NCBI GenBank assembly: GCA_019637195.1
Contig: JAHBWA010000016.1
Span: forward strand, 1 to 64,000
DNA: 64,000 nucleotides
Direction: 5' to 3'
Origin: Labilithrix sp.
GTDB taxonomy: Bacteria > Myxococcota_A > Polyangia > Polyangiales > Polyangiaceae
The translations under genes and the position numbers were made by a program. A model generated the notes under the pieces. That model worked only from the letters and a program-made list of their open reading frames with translations, was not told where the DNA came from and ran no database searches. How positions within the stretch are numbered: the first letter of the stretch is position 1; every line of letters begins with the position of its first letter. Positions 57,513 to 64,000 of this stretch are shown here, one piece after another.

Positions 57513-59342
57513 TCACTCCGTCGCGGGGAGCTCGGGATCGGGCGTGGGCGCCGGCGTCGGCTCGTGCTCGGGCGCCTCGTCCGGCGCCTCGGACGTCTCG
57601 GGCTTGCTGGGAGGCTTCGGGCGCGGCTTGCGGGGCCGCGCTGCCGGCGTCGCGCTGGGGGACGGCAGATCCGCTGGGCTGAGCGCGGTCGGCGTCGTGT
57701 CGGGCGAGGTCTCGCCCGGCGACGCGGGCGCCTCGGCGCTCGCGGGAGGTGCGGGCGTCGCCGACGACGTCGTGGTCGGGGCGCCGTTCGTCGGCGGCGC
57801 GGCCGTCGTCGCGGGGGGCGCGGCCACGGACTCCGTGGCCGCGGACGGCGCCGGCGGGCTCGGCTGCGCGCGCTGGCCAGCGATGAAGGCGCCGACCGCG
57901 ATCCCGACCACGGCGAGGGCGACCGAGGCGAGCATCATGCGCCGGCGGCGGTCCGCGCGGATCGCGAGCTGCTCGTCACGCACGGTGGCGGGCGCGAGCT
58001 CGCTCACCGGGAGCGGGTCGATCTCGGGCGGCGTCGCCGGGAGCGCGACGCCGCCGGACGACGAGGAGTACGGCCCGGGCACCGCGCCCGGTGAGTCGGG
58101 TTGCGACGTGCGCGGGAGCGGGAGGGTCTTGGGGCCGGAGCCGCCGGTGGTGGTCGCGCTCTTCGACGGGCCTCCGCTCTCGCCGCCGCCGCGCGCGCCG
58201 TAGTTCGACGGCTCGCGCCGGTCGATCGGCGTCGCCGTGCCGGTGCGGGCCGCGTCGCTCGCGTCGGGCACCGTACGCGTCGAGTCCTGCTGGCTGTGTG
58301 GGGCGCCGCTCGCGCGCGCCTGCGTGTCCGTGTCGGGGACGCTCGAGCGGCTGGTGCGCGCGGCGGCGAGCGCGCTCGCCGTGAAGACCTCGGTGTCGCC
58401 CGTCGCGTCGACCGCCGCGGCCGCCTGCGGGACGATGACCGCCGTGTGCTTGCCGGTGCCGTCGGGGAGCACGGAGGGAAAGGCGTCGAGCAGGCGCCGG
58501 GTGACCGCCGCGGCGTCGCGGATGCGCGCGTCGCGATCGTGCACGAGCATGGCGTCGACGACGCTGGCGAGCTCGGGCGGCACCCAGGGCGCGACGTCGT
58601 GCAAGAGCTTCGGGCGGGAGGTGAGGATCCCGACGATCGTGCCGTGATAGCTGCCACGGTCGGCGAACGGCGCCGCGCCCGCGAGCGCCTCGTACATGAC
58701 GGCGCCGAGCGACCAGATGTCCGCGCGCCCGTCGACGTCGTCCTTCCCCTCCGCCTGCTCGGGCGACATGTAGAGCGGCGTTCCGATCGGCGTCCCGCTG
58801 CCGGTGATGCGCGCGCTGCCCGGCGCCTCACTCAGGAGCTTCGAGACGCCGAAGTCGAGGAGCTTCACGAGCATCTGCCCGTTGTCGCGCTCGGTCAGGT
58901 AGACGTTCGCCGGCTTGAGGTCGCGGTGGATGACGCCGGCCTCGTGCGCCTTGGCGAGGCCGCGCGCGATCTGGTGCGCGAGCATCACGCCCGTCTTCAC
59001 GTCGATGCGCTTGTCGCGCTCGAGCCGGCCCTGGAGGTCCTCGCCGGTGAGGTGCTCCATCACCATGTAGAGGCCGACGCGCCCGTCCGCGCCCACGTCG
59101 AAGACGTCGACGATGTGCTCGGAGTTGATCTGCCCTGCGGCGCGCGCCTCGCGCCGGAAGCGAGCCACGATGAGCTCGCTCTCCTTCATGCTCTTGTCGA
59201 TCAGCTTGACCGCGACGCGCTTGCCGAGATCGAGGTGGATGGCCTCGCAGACGACGCCCATGCCGCCCGCGCCGAGCACGCGACGGATCTCGTATTTTCC
59301 GCCGACCGCCAGGCCGACCAACGAGCTGTACGTCGCCGCCAC
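57513..59342 (-). CDS. Transmembrane Ser/Thr protein kinase
   Basis: A 609-residue membrane-bound kinase. The kinase domain (about residues 12-280) has glycine loop VLGAGGMGVVCEA, AVKLIDKS, catalytic HRDLKPANVYL, DFGVSKLL and GTPLYMSPEQAEG. A Ser/Thr/Pro-rich linker follows, then one membrane segment near 470-490 (MLASVALAVVGIAVGAFIAG). The outer C-terminal region is Pro/Thr/Ala-rich and ends PDPELPATE. The GTG at 59342 has gagagg eight bases upstream; another GTG is two codons earlier. It is likely a receptor-type kinase; the signal is unknown. Confidence 0.9.
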   Translation of the reverse strand: MAATYSSLVGLAVGGKYEIRRVLGAGGMGVVCEAIHLDLGKRVAVKLIDKSMKESELIVARFRREARAAGQINSEHIVDVFDVGADGRVGLYMVMEHLTGEDLQGRLERDKRIDVKTGVMLAHQIARGLAKAHEAGVIHRDLKPANVYLTERDNGQMLVKLLDFGVSKLLSEAPGSARITGSGTPIGTPLYMSPEQAEGKDDVDGRADIWSLGAVMYEALAGAAPFADRGSYHGTIVGILTSRPKLLHDVAPWVPPELASVVDAMLVHDRDARIRDAAAVTRRLLDAFPSVLPDGTGKHTAVIVPQAAAAVDATGDTEVFTASALAAARTSRSSVPDTDTQARASGAPHSQQDSTRTVPDASDAARTGTATPIDRREPSNYGARGGGESGGPSKSATTTGGSGPKTLPLPRTSQPDSPGAVPGPYSSSSGGVALPATPPEIDPLPVSELAPATVRDEQLAIRADRRRRMMLASVALAVVGIAVGAFIAGQRAQPSPPAPSAATESVAAPPATTAAPPTNGAPTTTSSATPAPPASAEAPASPGETSPDTTPTALSPADLPSPSATPAARPRKPRPKPPSKPETSEAPDEAPEHEPTPAPTPDPELPATE

Positions 59343-59655
59343 TGCCACACCCTCTCTGCCTCGCCTCGACGGCGCTGGAGACCCAAACCTCGTGTCGTTT
59401 CGATGCCCGAAGCGCTGGAGGCCGAGCGAGGCTCCAGCATAGCCCGGATCGGGTGGGGACACCCGACTCAGGCCGCTCAGGGTCATACGACAAGCCGGCC
59501 CCCGGTACCCCTCGAATCTGCGGTCGGCGAACGCAGACGGCCCACCCCCCGGGGCCGTCGCGCCGTGCTCGACCGCGGCGGCTCCTCGCCGGGAGCTCCC
59601 GAGTAAGCTCGTGTGCGACAGCCGGGCCGCTCGCGGCGCGGTGTTTTGCGACGGC
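59343..59655. other. 313-base gap between acs and the kinase, with two hairpins
   Basis: Between the acs stop (59656) and the kinase start (59342), both on the minus strand, no gene is visible. Two inverted repeats occur: gctggag/ctccagc (59414-59420 and 59432-59438), about 75 bases before the kinase start, and gacggccc/gggccgtc (59536-59543 and 59552-59559), nearer acs. Confidence 0.6.
59536..59559 (-). terminator. Hairpin downstream of acs
   Basis: gacggccc (59536-59543) and gggccgtc (59552-59559) form a perfect eight-base stem with an eight-base loop, about 97 bases after the acs stop. No T-run follows, so it may be a weak terminator or an intercistronic stabiliser. Confidence 0.45.
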
Positions 59656-61629
59656 TCAGTCGTCGTCGGCGCGCAGCTTGGCGAGCACGCTGAAGTCCTC
59701 GAGCGTCGACGTGTCGCCCTTGGTCTCCGCGTTGCCCGACGCGACCTCCTTGAGGAGGCGGCGCATGATCTTTCCGGAGCGGGTCTTCGGCAGCGAGTCG
59801 GTGAAGCGGATCGCGTCGGGACGCGCAAACTTCCCGATCTCCTTGTCGATGTGCTCGGCGAGCTTGGCCTTGAGGTCCTTGGCGTCGTGGCCGGCCTTCA
59901 GCGTGACGAAGACGACCAGCGCCTGGCCCTTGAGCTCGTCGGGCTTGCCGACCGCCGCGGCCTCGGCGACGGCGGGGTGACTGACGAGCGCGCTCTCGAT
60001 CTCGGCGGTGCCGATGCGGTGGCCGGCGACGTTGAGCACGTCGTCGATGCGCCCGACCACCCAGAAATAGCCGTCCTCGTCGCGCCGGGCGCCGTCGCCG
60101 GTGAAGTAGACGTTCGGCATGACGTCCCAGTACGTCTTCAGGTAGCGCTCGTCGTCGGCCCAGAGCGTGCGCGCCATCGACGGCCATGGCCTCCGGATGA
60201 CGAGCTTGCCGCCCTCGTTCGGCTGGCACTCGTCACCGCGGTCCTTCACGACCGCGATGTCGACGCCGAAGGACGGCAGCCCCGTGGAGCCCGGCTTCGA
60301 GTAGCAGGCGCCGGGGAGGGTGGTGAGCATGATCGAGCCGGTCTCGGTCTGCCACCACGTGTCGACGATCGGGCAGCGGCCACCGCCGATGACGCGGTGG
60401 TACCAGGTCCACGCCTCGGGGTTGATCGGCTCGCCGACGGAGCCGAGCAGGCGCAGCGACGACAGGTCGTGCTTCGCGGGCCAGTCGTCGCCGGCGCGGA
60501 TGAACGCGCGGATCGCCGTCGGCGCCGTGTAGAGGATCGTGACGCCGTGCTTCTCGATGATGCTCCAGAAGCGCGACCAATCCGGCGCGTTGGGAGCGCC
60601 CTCGTACATCATCACGCTCGCGCCGCACGAGAGCGGCCCGTAGACGAAGTAGCTGTGCCCCGTGACCCAGCCGACGTCCGCCGTGCACCAGTAGAGGTCG
60701 CCCGGGCGGATGTCGAAGACGTACTTGGTCGTGACGTGGGCGCCGGCGAGGTAGCCCGCCGTCGTGTGCATCACGCCCTTCGGCTTCCCCGTGGAGCCGG
60801 ACGTATAGAGGATGAAGAGCGGGTGCTCGGCGTCGAAGGCGGGCGGGTTCTTGGCGAGCGCGAGCGCCGCTTCGGACGGCCGCCGCGCGAGCGCGTCGTC
60901 CCACCAGAGGTCGCGGCCCTCCTTCATCGGCGCCGGGCACTTCTCGGGGCCGATCCGGCGGAGGACGATCGCCTTCTCGATCGTCGGCGTGCTCGCGAGC
61001 GCCTCGTCCGCCATCTTCTTGAGCGGCACCACGTTCCCGCGCCGCCAGGCGCCGTCCTGCGTGAGCAGGATCTTCGCGCCGCAGTCGTTGATCCGGTCGC
61101 GCAGGGCCTCCGCGCTGAAGCCGCCGAAGATGACCGAGTGCGTCGCGCCGAGTCGGGCGCACGCGAGCATCGCCACCGCGGTCTCCGGCACCATGCCCAT
61201 GTAGATCGCGACGCGGTCACCCGCCTGGACCCCGAGGTCGGCGAGGGTGGCCGCGAGGCGCAGGACCTCGCGGTGGAGCTCCCAGTAGGTCAGCGTGCGG
61301 ACGTCGCCGGGCTCTCCCTCCCAGACGATGGCCGCCTTCGTCCGGCCGTCCGTCGAGAGGTGGCGGTCGAGGCAGCTCTCGGTCAGGTTGAGCGTCGCGC
61401 CGACGAAGAACTTCGCGCGCGGCAGGTCCCACTCCGCGAAGGTTTTCCACGGCGTCCGGAAGACGAGGTCGAACGTCTGCTCGCGCCAGAACTCCTCCGG
61501 CTCGTCGAGCGACTTCCGATACATCGACGTGTACTCCGCGTGCGAGGCGACGCGGGCCTGCTTCGAGAACTCCTCGGAGGGCTGAAAACGGCGGTCTTCC
61601 TTCAGGCGCGATTCGATGCTGTCGCTCAT
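59656..61629 (-). CDS. acs: Acetyl-CoA synthetase
   Basis: A 657-residue AMP-forming acetate:CoA ligase. The core motif [48 protein letters not shown] and the C-terminal [13 protein letters not shown] are all present; Lys620 is the residue that acetylation switches off in studied enzymes. The length is normal. A ggag ribosome site precedes the ATG. Confidence 0.97.
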   Translation of the reverse strand: MSDSIESRLKEDRRFQPSEEFSKQARVASHAEYTSMYRKSLDEPEEFWREQTFDLVFRTPWKTFAEWDLPRAKFFVGATLNLTESCLDRHLSTDGRTKAAIVWEGEPGDVRTLTYWELHREVLRLAATLADLGVQAGDRVAIYMGMVPETAVAMLACARLGATHSVIFGGFSAEALRDRINDCGAKILLTQDGAWRRGNVVPLKKMADEALASTPTIEKAIVLRRIGPEKCPAPMKEGRDLWWDDALARRPSEAALALAKNPPAFDAEHPLFILYTSGSTGKPKGVMHTTAGYLAGAHVTTKYVFDIRPGDLYWCTADVGWVTGHSYFVYGPLSCGASVMMYEGAPNAPDWSRFWSIIEKHGVTILYTAPTAIRAFIRAGDDWPAKHDLSSLRLLGSVGEPINPEAWTWYHRVIGGGRCPIVDTWWQTETGSIMLTTLPGACYSKPGSTGLPSFGVDIAVVKDRGDECQPNEGGKLVIRRPWPSMARTLWADDERYLKTYWDVMPNVYFTGDGARRDEDGYFWVVGRIDDVLNVAGHRIGTAEIESALVSHPAVAEAAAVGKPDELKGQALVVFVTLKAGHDAKDLKAKLAEHIDKEIGKFARPDAIRFTDSLPKTRSGKIMRRLLKEVASGNAETKGDTSTLEDFSVLAKLRADDD

Positions 61630-61784
61630 GGGCTCTCCGAGGCTCTTTCGGCGCGATGAAACGGGTCAATGGGAATACCGTTTGTGCGCCGAACCCTCAA
61701 GCAGCGGACGTTCACGCCTCATCCGTCCGCGGGCGGAGGTGCCACGGACCGGCGCCGACGGAGAGCCGGGGCCGGAACGAAGAA

Positions 61785-61811
61785 GAGGGCAGCCTCGGGG
61801 AGGCCGCCCTC
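61785..61811 (-). terminator. Hairpin terminator of the beta-helix lipoprotein gene
   Basis: gagggc (61785-61790) pairs with gccctc (61806-61811), and gcctc (61792-61796) with gaggc (61800-61804), with one mismatch and a three-base loop. On the minus transcript it is followed by a ttcttcg pyrimidine-rich stretch. It lies 28 bases after the stop at 61840. Confidence 0.6.
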
Positions 61812-61839
61812 TCGGATCACGTCGTGCGTGACCGTGGCG

Positions 61840-63432
61840 TCACTGCGCGGCGTGCTTGAAGCACCCCTCCTTCACGCCCGGCGCGAGCGAGTCCTGGTTC
61901 CTCGGGCCGGCGTCACGGATGAGCGTCGGGGCGAAGCCGGTGAAGAGGATCTCGCCGTTGCAGGGGCGCGCCCAGTTCGCCGACAGCTCCGGATCGCTGA
62001 TCTCCTTCCAGTAGTTCTGGGAGATGTCGATCGAGCCGCGCCGGTGGACCGTGCTGACCTCCTGGCCGGCGTCGTTGTTGTTGCCGTAGACGTTGTTCTC
62101 GCGGAAGAACGACTCCGGCGCGAGCGCGGCGCCCCAGATGAGCAGCGCCTGCTGCCGGTTGTTCACGAGGTTCGATTTCGAGATCTGCACGAGGACGTCG
62201 GAGCCGTTGATGAAGACGCCGTGCGACTCGTTCTCGACGATGTCGGTGTGGGTGATGATCGGATCGTGCCAGCGCGCGGGCTGCGGGGCCGAGCCGCACG
62301 ACGAGATGGGGTTCGCGCCGTCGACCTGCATGCCGACGCCGTTCTCGCGGATGACCGAGTCGTCGACCACCATCTTCTGCGCGTTGGCGAGGTGGAGGCC
62401 GCGCTGGAAGCCCTTCACGAGCGCGCGGGTGAAGGTCGCCTCGACGTCCTCCTGAGCGCGGATGCCGGCCTCGCTGCGCTGGCCCTGCATCGTGACGCCC
62501 TCGATGAGCGAGTCGGTGACGACGACGTTGCCGCCGTTCGGGATGTCGACGCCGATGCGCGCCTTCTCGATGACCACGTTCTTCATCGAGTTGCCCTTGC
62601 TCTTGATCACGATGCCGCCCCAGCCGCGGTCCTCCTTGAACGACGTGAAGGCGACCGGCGCCTCCTTGGTGCCGGCGGCCTGGAGGAGGCCCTCGACGGT
62701 GAGCGAGACGGTGCCGAAGCCGCTGCCCGGGTTCTGCGGGTCGATGTAGTTGCCCTTGACCGTGACGCCGGGCTGGATCGTGAGCGTCGAGCCCTCGGTC
62801 ACGGTCGCGCTCTCGAGGATGACGACCTCGCATTGATCCCACTTCGCGTTCCCCTCGATCTTCGCGCCCTGCACGAAGAGCTGGCCGGGGGTGCACGGCT
62901 TGTCGAAGTTGGCGCGCTGGCACTGGAAGTCGGTGCCCTCGCAGGTGAGCGTGAGCTTGTACGAGCCCTCGCCCGTGTCCTCGTTCGACATGAACGTCAC
63001 GAGGTAGTTCTGATCGCGGTCCGCCTGGAACGACACCGGCGGCGCGGGCACCTCGCCGTTGGGTCCGTCCTCGCTCGCGACGATCCGCGCGCCGCGCGCG
63101 GTCTTGCTCGCGTAGGGCGCGTTGACCGCGAGCTGGGTGTCGAGCGGCGCGTCGAGATCGTCACGCCGCGCGTCGCTGCCGCCCGTCGCCTCGAGCGAGA
63201 CGGAGATCTTCGCGCCCGCCTTCAGCGGCACCACGTAGCCGTAGGCGCGCACACGCGGGTCGAACTGCCCCTCGACGATCGCGTTCGGGCCGATCGTGTC
63301 CACGATCTTCGCGTTCCGCTCGATCGCTTCGCCGATGTCCGTCCCGGTGGCGACCTCCTCGGTCGAGCAGGCGACGGTGAGCGCCGCGGCGATGGCGGGG
63401 ACGGCGAGGAGTGCGAGTCGGTTGGTGCGCAT
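61840..63432 (-). CDS. Beta-helix-type lipoprotein
   Basis: A 530-residue exported lipoprotein with signal MRTNRLALLAVPAIAAALTV and lipobox TVAC (Cys22). An N-terminal sandwich-like region leads to a right-handed parallel beta-helix: STLTIQPGVTVKGNYI, GIVIKSKGNSMKNVVIEKA, NVVVTDSLIEGVTMQG and QISKSNLVNNRQQALLIWG show the short repeating turns. Such helices often bind or cut polysaccharide; no catalytic set is clear here. An aaggaaa ribosome site precedes the ATG. A palindrome lies about 92 bases upstream. Confidence 0.8.
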   Translation of the reverse strand: MRTNRLALLAVPAIAAALTVACSTEEVATGTDIGEAIERNAKIVDTIGPNAIVEGQFDPRVRAYGYVVPLKAGAKISVSLEATGGSDARRDDLDAPLDTQLAVNAPYASKTARGARIVASEDGPNGEVPAPPVSFQADRDQNYLVTFMSNEDTGEGSYKLTLTCEGTDFQCQRANFDKPCTPGQLFVQGAKIEGNAKWDQCEVVILESATVTEGSTLTIQPGVTVKGNYIDPQNPGSGFGTVSLTVEGLLQAAGTKEAPVAFTSFKEDRGWGGIVIKSKGNSMKNVVIEKARIGVDIPNGGNVVVTDSLIEGVTMQGQRSEAGIRAQEDVEATFTRALVKGFQRGLHLANAQKMVVDDSVIRENGVGMQVDGANPISSCGSAPQPARWHDPIITHTDIVENESHGVFINGSDVLVQISKSNLVNNRQQALLIWGAALAPESFFRENNVYGNNNDAGQEVSTVHRRGSIDISQNYWKEISDPELSANWARPCNGEILFTGFAPTLIRDAGPRNQDSLAPGVKEGCFKHAAQ

Positions 63433-63523
63433 GGTGAGCGTTTCCTTGAAAGATCGAAAGGGTGGGGCCGGCGGCGGCTTGCCCACGTATACGCACATCA
63501 CGTACCCAAGCTTCCCTCTCGGC

Positions 63524-63544
63524 TTTCACGGCAACTGCGTGAAA
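63524..63544. promoter_or_regulatory. Palindromic operator candidate upstream of the beta-helix gene
   Basis: tttcacg (63524-63530) and cgtgaaa (63538-63544) form a perfect dyad with a seven-base spacer, about 92-112 bases before the ATG at 63432. The 7-7-7 geometry is typical of a dimeric transcription-factor site. Confidence 0.5.
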
Positions 63545-63606
63545 ATTGGGAGCGGCGGACCGATTTCTTGGGGAGCGGGCGATCCACCACACCCCCCGCT
63601 GCCGGC

Positions 63607-64000
63607 TCAGGGCAGCGGGATTCGGACGATCGTGCCAGTGCTCCCGGCGTCGCCGGCGGCCTTGCCGCCGACGTACGCCCAGCCGTCGGCGATCGCGAGG
63701 CCGGAGGGCTCGTCGATGCCGGTGAGCCGACCTACGACCGTCGCGGTCCCGCCGGCGCGCGGCACCCTGCGCAGCGAGCGATCCGCCCCGCCGACGAAGT
63801 AGATGACGTCGCCGCGTCGGGCGTACAGGCCCGGGGCGACGTCGGGGGCGGCGAACGCCACGTCGTCGCCGCTCTTCGCCAGGAGGAAGAGGCCGAAGCG
63901 CCGGTCGATCATCCCCGTCCCGAGGAGCTCGTCGCCGTCGTCGTCGATGTTGTTGAGGCCTGGTCCGCGGAGCGTGACCTCGCGCGCGGCGCCCTTCGCG
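63607..64000 (-). CDS. Propeller-like secreted protein, 5'-truncated by window edge
   Basis: The frame stays open from the stop at 63607 to the window edge, so the N-terminal part is outside. The visible 131 residues contain an Asp-rich stretch (NNIDDDGDELLGTG) and strand-turn repeats: GLYARRGDVIYFVGGADRSLRRV, then SGLAIADGWAYVGGKAAG and a final GTIVRIPLP. This looks like the last blades of a beta-propeller. No family is recognised. Confidence 0.7.
   Translation of the reverse strand, partial: AKGAAREVTLRGPGLNNIDDDGDELLGTGMIDRRFGLFLLAKSGDDVAFAAPDVAPGLYARRGDVIYFVGGADRSLRRVPRAGGTATVVGRLTGIDEPSGLAIADGWAYVGGKAAGDAGSTGTIVRIPLP

Overview
This 64 kb window is very GC-rich, densely coded chromosomal DNA. 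It looks like part of a myxobacterial (Myxococcota, probably Polyangiales-like) chromosome. The evidence is a large number of secreted lipoproteins, two Ser/Thr kinases, an FHA-domain sigma-54 activator, a type IV minor-pilin/PilY1 operon, an MJ0042 zinc-ribbon/TPR protein, and an encapsulin with its ferritin-like cargo. The genus is inferred; no rRNA, tRNA, phage, IS element or CRISPR array was found.

Layout. 1-9 kb: the 3' part of recA, a PLD-fold lipoprotein, a hydrolase-fold lipoprotein, an FHA/sigma-54 activator with a good -24/-12 site in front of it, then a flippase and two lipoproteins on the minus strand. 9-17 kb: a tightly coupled minus-strand operon fimT-pilV-pilW-pilX-pilY1-lipoprotein, with a 15/16 sigma-54 promoter match just before fimT. 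17-24.5 kb: a lipoprotein, a divergent RNase HII-like protein, dksA, uvrA and a Cys/Met-metabolism PLP enzyme. 24.7-28.7 kb: a 1345-residue zinc-ribbon/TPR protein with two sets of tandem repeats. 28.8-33.7 kb: a coupled operon DUF4350-moxR-DUF58-ksgA (minus). 34-44 kb: a conserved-looking 55-residue protein, then two large propeller-type lipoproteins, mutS, an EamA transporter and a response-regulator diguanylate cyclase (plus). 44-49 kb: gcvT-gcvH, a lipoprotein, a methyltransferase and metK with a Lys-rich tail. 49.5-54.4 kb: a VWA lipoprotein, a DUF6496 basic protein, a decayed class III alcohol dehydrogenase, encapsulated ferritin plus encapsulin, and a Ser/Thr kinase. 54.5-64 kb: glnB-glnA, a D-cysteine desulfhydrase/ACC-deaminase-like enzyme, a transmembrane Ser/Thr kinase, acs, a beta-helix lipoprotein and the 3' end of another propeller-like gene.

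How the parts fit. Housekeeping DNA repair (recA, uvrA, mutS), one-carbon/methionine metabolism (gcvT, gcvH, metK) and nitrogen control (glnB, glnA) are interleaved with cell-surface and signalling genes. The most distinctive systems are the minor-pilin operon, apparently under sigma-54 control, and the two-gene encapsulin iron-storage compartment. The lipoprotein-mutS-cyclic-di-GMP operon is also unusual. Several start/stop overlaps of the ATGA/GTGA type show translational coupling. Strong GC-rich hairpins, mostly without a T-run, sit between convergent genes.
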